The position numbers and the translations under genes are program-made. 64,000 nt of DNA from JAXMCI01 sp046349435. Its GTDB lineage: Bacteria; Pseudomonadota; Alphaproteobacteria; Dongiales; Dongiaceae. Positions 8,526-16,573 of this stretch are shown one piece after another. Below the pieces are notes generated by a model, which was not told the origin of the DNA, did no database searches, and worked only from the letters and a program-made list of their open reading frames with translations. Positions within the stretch are counted from its first letter, which is position 1, and every line of letters starts with the position of its first letter. The stretch covers positions 310,001 through 374,000 of the forward strand of contig JAXMCI010000001.1 in assembly GCA_046349435.1 (NCBI GenBank), read 5' to 3'.

Positions 8526-9134
8526 ATGGCCGGCTCGCTCGACTTCTTCTACTTCTTCGGCAGCACCTACTCCTACCTGACCGTGATGCGGATCGAGGAC
8601 CTCGCCCGCGCCGCCGGCGTCGAGCTTCGCTGGCACCCGTTCAGCGTGCGCACGCTGATGACCGAGCAGGGCAACCTGATGCGCAGCCAGCCGGCGGTGA
8701 AGACCGCCTATATGTGGCGCGACATCGAGCGCCGCGCTGCGCTGCACGGCCTGCCCTTCAACCGGCCGACCTGGCCGAGCGACCCCGACCAGCTCGCCAA
8801 CCGCATCGGCATCCTGGCGATGACCGAGGGCTGGTGCCCCGACTACAGCCGGGCCAGCTTCCATGCCTGGTGCGTCGAGGGTCGCCCGCTCGGCGACCCG
8901 GCGGCCATCGCGGCCGTCCTCGGCGGCCTCGGCAAGAACCCGGCCGAGATCGTCGCCCGTGCGAATGGGGAGGAGATCCGCGCCCGCTACGACGCCGAGA
9001 CCGATGCGGCCCGCCGCCTCAACATCTTCGGCTCGCCGAGCTTCGCGGTCGGCACCGAGATCTTCTGGGGCGACGACCGTCTGGAGGAGGCGCTCGCCTG
9101 GGCCGCCGGCACGCATCCGGGCCTGCAGCGGTGA
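8526..9134 (+). CDS. DsbA-family isomerase (2-hydroxychromene-2-carboxylate isomerase-like)
   Basis: 202 residues. The N-terminus LDFFYFFGSTYSYLTVMR matches the kappa-class GST / HCCA isomerase group of the DsbA thioredoxin fold, with the serine that activates glutathione in place of the CxxC of true DsbA. The C-terminal LNIFGSPSFAVGTEIFWGDDRLEEAL is equally typical. Characterised relatives isomerise aromatic ring-cleavage products; others are annotated only by fold. It is the last gene of the plus-strand operon and converges on a sialidase-like gene 4 bases away. Confidence 0.85.
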   Translation: MAGSLDFFYFFGSTYSYLTVMRIEDLARAAGVELRWHPFSVRTLMTEQGNLMRSQPAVKTAYMWRDIERRAALHGLPFNRPTWPSDPDQLANRIGILAMTEGWCPDYSRASFHAWCVEGRPLGDPAAIAAVLGGLGKNPAEIVARANGEEIRARYDAETDAARRLNIFGSPSFAVGTEIFWGDDRLEEALAWAAGTHPGLQR

Positions 9135-9138
9135 TGCC

Positions 9139-10266
9139 TCAGGCCGGCAGGCGCCAGCGCGTCGACTGGATGGTGGTCACCCCCTCCCCGTCCTCGCCGT
9201 AGTAGACGGTGAAGAGGTTGCCGCCGGGCTCCGCCAGGGTGCAGGGATATCCCAGGTTCTTGCTCGGCAGGTCGTCGCGGATCACCGCCATGCCGTCGAG
9301 GTCCCAGGTCGCGCCGCCATCGGCGGACAGCACGGCGCGAATGCCGTAGGGCGGCTCGCGCCACCCGACGGTGCAGAGCACGCGGCCGTCGGGCAGCAGC
9401 AGCAGGTGCGCGGGATAGCCGCGGATGCCGGTCGCGGCCGGCGCCGACCAGCTGCGCCCGCCATCATCCGAGACGCAGCAATGCAGTCGCCGGCCGGCAT
9501 TCTCGCGCAGCATCAGCAGCAGCCGGCCGCTGGGCAGGCACAGCAGCGACGGCTCCTCGAACTCCTTGCCCGGGACGGAAGCCGCCTGGGCCGGCCGGCC
9601 CCAGCTGCACCCGCCGTCCGACGAGCGCATCACGAACACCGTGCGGTAGTGCGGCACGTCCGAGAGCGGCAGCAGGATGTCGCCGTCCGGCAGCTCGACC
9701 GCGCCGCGCATGCCGTAGCCGCCGCTATAGGGCGCGGTGTCGAGCTCGTGGCTCTCCGTCCAGCTCTCGCCGCCGTCGTCGGAGAGGTGCACGAAGGTGC
9801 GGCCGCCGCCGCGCGCCCAGGGCATCGCCTCGGCGGCCCGCGCCACCGAGGCGGGGTCGACGTCATGCTCCGGCGAGGCGGCGTGGGCGGCGGCCCACTG
9901 CTCGGGAAAGCGCAGGCCGCGGCTGGCCGGCAGCCGCCGCGCCAGCCCGAGCGGGTACCAATCGAAGCGCCACTGGTTGAGCAGCAGCCGGCCGCCGGCG
10001 AGCGGCGTCAGGCTGGCGCATTCCGTGCCGTGCCAGTTGAAGGCCGGCACCATCGACGGCTCGCTCCAGCTCGCGCCGCCGTCGCGCGAGCGCACCACGA
10101 GGTTGTGGAAGAACGGATCCTCCGGCGGATGCAGGATCGGGGTCCGGCGGAAGGTGCGGTTGAACACCACCAGCCGCTCGCCGTTCGGCAGCGCCGCGAT
10201 CTGCGGATGCGCGCAATAGGCATGCGGATCGCGATGGATCGTCGCGTGCTCGCCGATCACGCGCAT
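9139..10266 (-). CDS. Sialidase-like BNR-repeat (six-bladed beta-propeller) protein, copy 1
   Basis: 375 residues from the ATG at 10266. It carries several Asp-box/BNR motifs of the S-x-D-x-G-x-x-W type (RSRDGGASW, LSDDGGESW, RSSDGGCSW, VSDDGGRSW, LSADGGATW), spaced as in six-bladed sialidase propellers. There is no signal peptide, so it should be cytosolic, unlike secreted neuraminidases. The catalytic arginine triad cannot be assigned by eye. Cytosolic proteobacterial members in sugar catabolic loci are of unknown specificity and could be hydrolases or lyases on sugar-acid conjugates. A second related gene lies directly upstream. Confidence 0.82.
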   Translation of the reverse strand: MRVIGEHATIHRDPHAYCAHPQIAALPNGERLVVFNRTFRRTPILHPPEDPFFHNLVVRSRDGGASWSEPSMVPAFNWHGTECASLTPLAGGRLLLNQWRFDWYPLGLARRLPASRGLRFPEQWAAAHAASPEHDVDPASVARAAEAMPWARGGGRTFVHLSDDGGESWTESHELDTAPYSGGYGMRGAVELPDGDILLPLSDVPHYRTVFVMRSSDGGCSWGRPAQAASVPGKEFEEPSLLCLPSGRLLLMLRENAGRRLHCCVSDDGGRSWSAPAATGIRGYPAHLLLLPDGRVLCTVGWREPPYGIRAVLSADGGATWDLDGMAVIRDDLPSKNLGYPCTLAEPGGNLFTVYYGEDGEGVTTIQSTRWRLPA

Positions 10267-10280
10267 GTCGACTCCGCGTG

Positions 10281-10308
10281 CCCCTCTCCCGCTCGCGCGG
10301 GAGAGGGG
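10281..10308. repeat. CCCCTCTCCCGC palindrome between the two sialidase-like genes
   Basis: Perfect 12-base arms CCCCTCTCCCGC (10281-10292) and GCGGGAGAGGGG (10297-10308) with loop TCGC. It is a member of the dispersed CCCTCTCCCGC/GCGGGAGAGGG family and lies in the 74-base gap between two co-oriented genes. Confidence 0.7.
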
Positions 10309-10340
10309 GCGCTGCGGCACTGCCTCACGAACCTCCGCCG

Positions 10341-11555
10341 CTATACCTCGAACCGCGTGCAGAGCACGTACTGCAGCGGCTTCGGGTCGTCGCTCCACTC
10401 GTGGTAGGCGGCGACCACGGTGCCGTCCTCCAGCACGTCGACGCTGGGATAGCCGATATGCTGGTAGACGCCGGGGTTGAGCCAGTCGATGCCGCCGCTG
10501 GCGACCTTGCCGCTGCCCGGCGTCATGCGGCTCGAGCCGGGGGTGTCGGTCACCGTCTTGCCGGGAACGCCGCCCTCGCGCACCACGAACTCGTTCTTCA
10601 CGTCCCAGGTGAGCCCGTCCTCCGAGACGATGCCGCGCACGCCGTAGGGCGGGCGGCGATAGCCGTAGATCATGATGTAGCGGCCGTCCTTGAGCGTCGC
10701 GAGCTCGGCCGGATAGCCCCAGATGTTGGTCCATTTCGGCGGCGTCCAGGAGAAGCCGTCATCCTCGGAGACGGTCATCACCATGTTCTTGGCGTCGCCG
10801 CTCGGCTGCGTGTGGGTGCGCATGAAGCAGACCAGGCGGCCGTCCTTGAGCCGGAGCAGCGCCGGCTCCTCGTAGTCGATGATGCTGGCCGGGTCGTAGG
10901 CGAGCGTCGAGTAGTACTCCCAGTTCTCGCCGTTGTCGTCGGAGCGCATCAGGGCCGAGCGCGTCGACTCGCCCTCGCCCTCCTCCTCGTAGCCGTGGAT
11001 GCGGCCATAGAGACCCATCAGCAGCGAGCCGCTCGGCAGCTGCCAGCAGCCGAGCCGGCAGCCGCCATGCTTCAGCGGCCGCACGTTGACCGGCACCGGA
11101 TCGCTCCAGGTCTCGCCCATGTCGGTCGAGCGGATGACGAAGGTGCCGAGCCAGCCCTGCGTCCTGTAGGCCCAGGTCCAGTCGCCCCACTCCTCGGTCT
11201 TGGGGTGCGAGCTCCAGGAGGGCTGCTCCGGCCGCACGCCGCGCTTGAAGAAGCCGGTGATGGTCAGGTTGATCAGCAGCGTGCCGTCGGCGAGCTGGCA
11301 GAGACCGCAATCCCAGTTGCCGGTCGTCGCGGTCCAGGGCAGCGCGATCTTGAGCGTCTTCTCGTCCCAGCTGCGGCCGCCGTCGCGCGAGCGGATCAGC
11401 AGCGTCTGGCCGCTGTCGTGGTGGTAGGGAAAGCGCTCCTCGTTGAACACCGCCATCAGCTCGCCGTTCTGCAGGCGCTTGATGACGGTCTGGTTCACGC
11501 AATGCGTCGGATGCTTGTAGATGACGTGGTGCGTCACGTTCCGGATGATGCTCAT
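10341..11555 (-). CDS. Sialidase-like BNR-repeat protein, copy 2
   Basis: 404 residues from ATG 11555 (MSIIRNVTHHVIYKHPTHC); the frame is open much further upstream, but that part overlaps the divergent transporter gene and is not credible. Asp-boxes: IRSRDGGRSW, IRSTDMGETW, MRSDDNGENW, VSEDDGFSW and a final VSEDGLTW. No signal peptide. It is divergent in sequence from copy 1, so this is not a recent tandem duplication. The paired genes probably act on one imported substrate of the divergent sugar ABC transporter (inference from context). Confidence 0.83.
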   Translation of the reverse strand: MSIIRNVTHHVIYKHPTHCVNQTVIKRLQNGELMAVFNEERFPYHHDSGQTLLIRSRDGGRSWDEKTLKIALPWTATTGNWDCGLCQLADGTLLINLTITGFFKRGVRPEQPSWSSHPKTEEWGDWTWAYRTQGWLGTFVIRSTDMGETWSDPVPVNVRPLKHGGCRLGCWQLPSGSLLMGLYGRIHGYEEEGEGESTRSALMRSDDNGENWEYYSTLAYDPASIIDYEEPALLRLKDGRLVCFMRTHTQPSGDAKNMVMTVSEDDGFSWTPPKWTNIWGYPAELATLKDGRYIMIYGYRRPPYGVRGIVSEDGLTWDVKNEFVVREGGVPGKTVTDTPGSSRMTPGSGKVASGGIDWLNPGVYQHIGYPSVDVLEDGTVVAAYHEWSDDPKPLQYVLCTRFEV

Positions 11556-11928
11556 GGGCTCTCTTCCCCGCTGCCTGCCGCCGGTGGATCGGCGGTGGGC
11601 GCCGATGGCGATGGCCGATGATTCCGCCGATGGCCGCGATTGACTTTGCATCGCACGACGAAGAGTTTGCTTCCAACGCACGAGGTTGCCATGGGTGGCT
11701 CTGGCGTCCGACATCAACTCTTCGTCGTTGAACGCAAAGTATTTGCCATAGGCTTGGCGGATCATCGAGCCGATGGACGCATGGGTCCCGGCGCGTGCCG
11801 CCGAGCCCGGGCCGGAAATGGCCGGCGGCGAACGTCGAGGGAGAGACGGTGCGCGACAAGCGCCCGCGGCGACCGCCGCGACCCGGACCGTGCGGGGGAC
11901 GGGCGCAAGCGAGGCAGAGGAGGAGATC
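11556..11928. promoter_or_regulatory. Divergent regulatory region with a 25-bp imperfect inverted repeat
   Basis: 373 bases between the sialidase-like operon (minus) and the sugar ABC importer (plus). It carries two inverted 25-base arms, 11643-11667 and 11716-11740. Each has the form ACTTTGC-5 variable bases-ACGACGAAGAGTT, with 20 of 25 positions matching. The arm centres are about 73 bases apart, close to seven helical turns, as expected for a pair of operators bridged by a looping repressor. No regulator gene is adjacent. The rest of the region (11760-11900) is GC-rich and featureless; GGAGGAG sits just before the ATG at 11929. Confidence 0.6.
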
Positions 11929-13257
11929 ATGACTGAACGGAATTCGATCGGACGGCGGCGCTTCCTGAAGGGTAGCGCGGCGGCCGCCTCGGCGGCCGGC
12001 ATGGCGTCGTGGCTGAAGCTGGGCAAGGCTCCGGCCTATGCCAAGGGCACCGAGATCGTGCATTGGAGCTGGCTCGCCGCCTCGGACGGCGAGGTCTGGG
12101 CCCAGATGATCAAGAGCTTCAACGACGCCCACCAGGGCAAGGGCGTCCAGATCCGCATGGAGGTCATCCCGGAGGAGCAGTACACCACGAAGGTGCTGGC
12201 GTCGGCGGCGACCGGCCGCGCCCCGGACTTCGGCTGGGGCACCGCCGGCAAGGGCGCGCAGCTGGCCCGCGACGGGGTCATCATCCCGCTCGACGATCTC
12301 GCGACCAAGGTCGCCCTCGATCTCGCCGACTTCTCCGACTTCTCGATCAAGGCATCGCGCTATCCGAAGTACGACAACAAGCTGTTCATGGTCCCGATGG
12401 ACCTGATGAGCCTGCAGCCGGAGATCAACACCGACCACGTCAAGGAGGCCGGGCTCGACATCTCCAAGCCGCCCGCCGACGGCGACGCGCTGCTCGAATG
12501 GGCCAAGGCGATGACCAAGCGCGACGGCGACAAGGTCACGCGGTCGGGCATCATGATGACCGGCTCGGGCGTGGCGCCGACCGTCACCTGGGGCATCGTC
12601 TCGGCGCAGATGGGCTTCCAGCGGGCGAGCGACGACCTCAAGACCGCCTGCGTCAATCCCGAGGCCGGCATCAAGGCGATGCAGTGGGTGCTCGACCTGT
12701 TCGACAAGTGGAAGGTCTCCACCCGCGACGTGACCGACCGCTACAAGGCCTTCGGCAGCGGCCAGGGCTCGATCTTCTGGACCGGCCCGTGGACGCTGAA
12801 CGGCTACGTCAAGCAGGGCCTGCCCTTCGTCACCGCGCTGTTCCCCAACATCGGCGGCAACCGGGTGACCTACTTCGAGGGCGGCGGGCTCGAGCTCTAC
12901 GTCCAGAAGGACAAGGGCCGCTACGAGGCCACCATGGACGCGGTGAAGTGGCTCTCCGACAACAGCTTCCTGTGGACCACGGTCGGCCGCGGCGCCTCGC
13001 CGCGCAAGTCGATCATCGATCGCCCGGACTACAAGACGGCCGGCCATCCCTGGTCGGTGCGCGGCGCCTTCATCGAGGGCATGTCGTTCGCGACGGTGGG
13101 CGAGATTCCGGTGGTCGCCGGGCCGGACTTCACCATCTACTCGGGCGGCAACTTCCTGGCCAAGACCCTGGAGTCGGTCTGGTCCAAGCAGAAGCAGCCC
13201 GAGGAGGCGATGGCCCAGATCAAGGAGAAGTGGCAGAAGGGCCTCGACGCCGGTTGA
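11929..13257 (+). CDS. Sugar ABC transporter substrate-binding protein (family 1, TAT-exported)
   Basis: 442 residues from ATG 11929 (AGAGGAGGAG directly upstream). A twin-arginine signal IGRRRFLKGSAAAASAAG is followed by the MalE/UgpB-type solute-binding fold (EIVHWSWLAASDGEVWAQMIKSFNDAH, VLASAATGRAPDFGWG, SIFWTGPWTLNGYVKQG). It should be periplasmic and bind a mono- or oligosaccharide. Two permease genes follow after a palindromic spacer. The set is divergent from the sialidase-like pair, so a glycoside or sugar acid substrate is likely. Confidence 0.9.
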   Translation: MTERNSIGRRRFLKGSAAAASAAGMASWLKLGKAPAYAKGTEIVHWSWLAASDGEVWAQMIKSFNDAHQGKGVQIRMEVIPEEQYTTKVLASAATGRAPDFGWGTAGKGAQLARDGVIIPLDDLATKVALDLADFSDFSIKASRYPKYDNKLFMVPMDLMSLQPEINTDHVKEAGLDISKPPADGDALLEWAKAMTKRDGDKVTRSGIMMTGSGVAPTVTWGIVSAQMGFQRASDDLKTACVNPEAGIKAMQWVLDLFDKWKVSTRDVTDRYKAFGSGQGSIFWTGPWTLNGYVKQGLPFVTALFPNIGGNRVTYFEGGGLELYVQKDKGRYEATMDAVKWLSDNSFLWTTVGRGASPRKSIIDRPDYKTAGHPWSVRGAFIEGMSFATVGEIPVVAGPDFTIYSGGNFLAKTLESVWSKQKQPEEAMAQIKEKWQKGLDAG

Positions 13258-13267
13258 TCGCATCGCG

Positions 13268-13298
13268 CCTCCCTCTCCCGCCCGGCGGGAGAGGGAGG
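13268..13298. repeat. Perfect 15-bp-arm palindrome after the binding-protein gene
   Basis: CCTCCCTCTCCCGCC (13268-13282), one base, then its exact complement (13284-13298). It lies 10 bases after the binding-protein stop and before the first permease. Such hairpins commonly raise the level of the binding-protein mRNA relative to the permeases. It is the tightest member of the dispersed family in this window. Confidence 0.7.
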
Positions 13299-13329
13299 AC
13301 GCGGCACGACCACCAGCGTATCCGATGCC

Positions 13330-14244
13330 ATGACCGCCCAGGCTGAGCGAGCGCACCCGGTCCTGGCGGCGTCGCGCGGCCGCGGGCGGCGCGCCAGGAT
13401 CGACTGGGCCGGCTACCTGCTCGTCGCTTTTTTCACCGTCCCGTTCTTCCTGTTCAACGTGCTGCCGGTGCTGTTCGGCGCCTATGTCGCCTTCACCGAG
13501 TGGGGCATCATCGGCGCCCCCCAATGGGTCGGGCTGCAGAACTTCCGCGACGCCTTCCAGGACGAGTGGGTCCGCGTCGCCTTCGTCAACATCCTGCTCT
13601 ACGGCCTGATCATCGTCCCCGGGGTGATCTTCTTCGGCCTGCTCTTCGCCCTCTTCGTCGACCGCCGCTGGCCGCTCTCCGGCCTCGCCCGCACCCTGTT
13701 CTTCGCGCCGAACGTCGTCTCGGCGACGGTGATCGGCCTCGTCTGGGTCTGGGTGCTCGACACCCAGTACGGGCTGGTCAACCAGTACCTCCACCTCGTC
13801 GGCATTCCCGACATTCCCTGGCTGACCAGCACCCACTGGTCGCTGCTCAGCGTCAGCATCGCCTCGATCTGGTGGGACCTCGGCGTCTCCTTCGTGCTGT
13901 TCCTGGCGGCGCTGCAGGACATCCCGGGCGAGTACTACGACGCCGCCTCGGTCGACGGCGCCAACGGCCTCCAGCGCTTCTGGAACGTCACCCTGCCGCA
14001 GCTCCGCCCGACCATCAGCATGGTCGTGACGCTGCAGCTGATCTCCACCCTGCGCATCTTCAGCCAGGTCTATGTGATGACCAATGGCGGGCCGGCCGGC
14101 TCCTCCTCCTCGGTCATCCACTACATCTACAGCACGGCCATCGTGCGCAACCTGTTCGGCTATTCCGCCGCCGTCTCGATGCTGCTCTTCGTCACCATCC
14201 TGGTGGTGACGCTGCTGCAGCGGCTGATCATCCGGGAGCGCTAG
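13330..14244 (+). CDS. Sugar ABC transporter permease (MalF/UgpA type)
   Basis: 304 residues with six predicted membrane helices and the EAA loop YYDAASVDGANGLQRFWNVTLPQLRPT near residues 205-230. It pairs with the MalG-type permease that starts 2 bases after its stop. The N-terminal ~25 residues are basic and cytoplasmic. Confidence 0.93.
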   Translation: MTAQAERAHPVLAASRGRGRRARIDWAGYLLVAFFTVPFFLFNVLPVLFGAYVAFTEWGIIGAPQWVGLQNFRDAFQDEWVRVAFVNILLYGLIIVPGVIFFGLLFALFVDRRWPLSGLARTLFFAPNVVSATVIGLVWVWVLDTQYGLVNQYLHLVGIPDIPWLTSTHWSLLSVSIASIWWDLGVSFVLFLAALQDIPGEYYDAASVDGANGLQRFWNVTLPQLRPTISMVVTLQLISTLRIFSQVYVMTNGGPAGSSSSVIHYIYSTAIVRNLFGYSAAVSMLLFVTILVVTLLQRLIIRER

Positions 14245-14246
14245 GG

Positions 14247-15131
14247 ATGGCCCGGCCATACGGCTTCGTCGCCCGCGCCGACCGCGCCCTCCGGCCGTGG
14301 AACCTGCGCCTCTTCGAGGTGCCGATCTGGCTCGCCGGAATGCTGATGGCGCTGCTCTGGTCGGCGCCCTTCCTGTGGATGGTCTCGACCTCCTTCAAGT
14401 GGTCGCAGGACGTCATGGTCACCGGCATCGAGTGGATCCCGCGCCGCGTGACGCTCGAGAACTACGCCAAGGTCTTCGAGTACCCGGTCGTGCAGTGGGC
14501 GTTCAACAGCGCCTTCGTCGCCGCCACCTCGACCGCGCTCTGCGTCCTGTTCGGCGCCATGGCGGGCTACGCCATCGCGCGCCTGCGCTTCCCCGGCCAG
14601 CGGCTGCTCTTCACCCTGTTCCTGCTGTCGCTGATGATCCCGGGCGAGGTCAGCGTCGTGCCGATGCTGCTCGGCTTCATCAAGGTCGGCTGGGCGAACA
14701 CCTACCAGGCGCTGATCCTGCCGACGATCGCCAACGTCTTCAGCGTCTACATTTTCCGCCAGTTCTACCTGAAGTTCCCGGTCGAGCTGGAGGAGGCGGC
14801 GCGGATCGACGGCGCCACCGTCTGGACCATCTTCTGGCGCATCGCGCTGCCGCTGGCCCGGGCGCCGGCGATCGCCGCCGCGGTGATCGTCTTCACCCTC
14901 AACTGGAACAACTTCCTCTGGCCGCTGCTGGTCACCTTCGACGAGGAGATGAAGACGATGCCGGTCGGCATCGCCGCCTTCGCGCCGGTGATCGGCACCC
15001 AGACGCAGCTCGAGGGCTACGCCGTCTCGATGGCCGGCGCCACCCTGCTCAGCCTGCCGAGCCTGCTGCTGTTCCTCTTCCTGCAGAAGTACTTCATCCA
15101 GGGCATCACCCAGAGCGGCCTCAAGGGCTAG
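14247..15131 (+). CDS. Sugar ABC transporter permease (MalG/UgpE type)
   Basis: 294 residues from ATG 14247, with GGG upstream of the start. Six membrane helices; EAA loop LEEAARIDGATVWTIFWRIALPLARAP around residues 180-205, and a typical MalG C-terminus (FLFLQKYFIQGITQSGLKG). No ATPase gene follows; an aldehyde dehydrogenase takes that place, so the importer probably borrows a shared MsmX/UgpC-type ATPase encoded elsewhere. Confidence 0.93.
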   Translation: MARPYGFVARADRALRPWNLRLFEVPIWLAGMLMALLWSAPFLWMVSTSFKWSQDVMVTGIEWIPRRVTLENYAKVFEYPVVQWAFNSAFVAATSTALCVLFGAMAGYAIARLRFPGQRLLFTLFLLSLMIPGEVSVVPMLLGFIKVGWANTYQALILPTIANVFSVYIFRQFYLKFPVELEEAARIDGATVWTIFWRIALPLARAPAIAAAVIVFTLNWNNFLWPLLVTFDEEMKTMPVGIAAFAPVIGTQTQLEGYAVSMAGATLLSLPSLLLFLFLQKYFIQGITQSGLKG

Positions 15132-15145
15132 GGAGTATCCAGATC

Positions 15146-16573
15146 GTGCGGACGGAGATGTTCATCGCCGGCCAGTGGCGGCCGGCCGCCTCGGGCGCCA
15201 CCTTCGAGACCATCGACCCGGCGACCGAGCAGCCGATCGCATCGATCGCCCGCGGCGCCGCCGCCGACGTCGACGCCGCCGTGCAGGCGGCCGACGTGGC
15301 GATGCGCGGACCCTGGCGCGGCGTCACCCCGGCGGAGCGCGGCCGGCTGCTGGTGAAGCTGGCCGCGGCGATCGCGGCCCGGCGCGACGAGATCGCGCGG
15401 CTCGAGACGCTGGATGTCGGCAAGCCGCTCAAGGATTCGCTGGGCGACGTCGACGGCGTGATCGCGACGCTGACCTACAACGCCGGCGCCGCCGACAAGA
15501 TGCAAGGCGAGACCATCCCGCTCGGGCTCGGCGTCGTCGACTTCACCTGGCTCGAGCCGCTCGGCGTCACCGCCCACATCGTGCCCTGGAACTTCCCGCT
15601 CGGCATGGCGATCCGCTCGGCCGCGCCGGCGCTGGCGGCCGGCTGCACCGTCGTGCTGAAGCCGGCCGAGCAGTCGCCGCTCTCCGCCCTGCTGCTCGGC
15701 GAGCTCGCCGCCGCGGCAGGGTTTCCGCCCGGCGTCGTCAACGTCGTGCCCGGCTTCGGCGAGGAGGCCGGCGCGGCGCTGGTGCGCCACCCGCTGGTGC
15801 GCGGCATCAGCTTCACCGGCTCGGTCGAGACCGGCCGGCTGATCCTTGCCGGCGCCGCCCCCGGCATCAAGCCGAGCGTGCTGGAGCTCGGCGGCAAGAA
15901 CCCGATGATCGTCTTCCCCGACGCCGATCTCGAGCGCGCCGCCGCCGACGCCGCGGACGGCCTGTTCGGCAATTGCGGCCAGGTCTGCTCCTCCTCCTCG
16001 CGCTTCCTGCTGCACCCGGCGATCCGGACCGAGTTCCTCGAGAGGCTGGCGGCGCACGCGGCACGGCTGACCATCGGGCCCGGCATCGAGGATGCCGATC
16101 TCGGCCCGCTGGTCTCCGAGGAGCAGCATCGCAAGGTGCTGGGCTACCTCGCCGACGGCAGGGCGGCCGGCGCCCGCCTGGTCTGCGGCGGCGGCCGGCC
16201 GGCCCACCTGAAGCGCGGCTACTTCGTCGAGCCGACCCTGTTCGCCGGCGCGACGCCGACGATGCGCATCGCCCGCGAGGAGATCTTCGGGCCGGTCGGC
16301 GTCGCCATCGACATCGCCGACGAGGCCGAGGCCGTGGCGATTGCCAACGGGCTGGGCTACGGGCTCGTCGCCGGCGTCTACACCCGCGACATCGGCCGCG
16401 CCCTCTCGCTGGCCCAGCGGCTCGAGGCCGGCTCGGTCTGGATCAACGGCTGGTATCTCGGCGGCGTCCAGGCGCCGACCGGCGGCATCAAGGAGAGCGG
16501 CATCGGCCGCGAGCGCGGGCTGGCCGGCATCCGCAACTACCTGCAGATCAAGAACGTCGCGATCCGGCTATAG
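15146..16573 (+). CDS. NAD(P)-dependent aldehyde dehydrogenase
   Basis: 475 residues from GTG 15146, which has GGGAG 10 bases upstream; ATG 15158 is the alternative. All class motifs of the ALDH superfamily are present: PWNFPLGMAIRSAAPALAAGCTVVLKP, the FTGSVETG cofactor turn, the catalytic glutamate in LELGGKNPMIVF, the catalytic cysteine in GNCGQVCSSSSR, and a C-terminal SGIGRERG. Betaine-aldehyde/gamma-aminobutyraldehyde-like or sugar-aldehyde oxidation is possible. It is co-transcribed with the sugar importer. Its TAG abuts the stop of dabA on the other strand (CTATAG at 16568-16573), leaving no room for a terminator. Confidence 0.9.
   Translation: MRTEMFIAGQWRPAASGATFETIDPATEQPIASIARGAAADVDAAVQAADVAMRGPWRGVTPAERGRLLVKLAAAIAARRDEIARLETLDVGKPLKDSLGDVDGVIATLTYNAGAADKMQGETIPLGLGVVDFTWLEPLGVTAHIVPWNFPLGMAIRSAAPALAAGCTVVLKPAEQSPLSALLLGELAAAAGFPPGVVNVVPGFGEEAGAALVRHPLVRGISFTGSVETGRLILAGAAPGIKPSVLELGGKNPMIVFPDADLERAAADAADGLFGNCGQVCSSSSRFLLHPAIRTEFLERLAAHAARLTIGPGIEDADLGPLVSEEQHRKVLGYLADGRAAGARLVCGGGRPAHLKRGYFVEPTLFAGATPTMRIAREEIFGPVGVAIDIADEAEAVAIANGLGYGLVAGVYTRDIGRALSLAQRLEAGSVWINGWYLGGVQAPTGGIKESGIGRERGLAGIRNYLQIKNVAIRL

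Noticed and set aside
11556..12026. N-terminal extension of the second sialidase-like protein (about 157 residues)
   Set aside because: It overlaps the start and signal peptide of the divergent binding protein and crosses the inverted repeat; the propeller fold begins right after the ATG at 11555.
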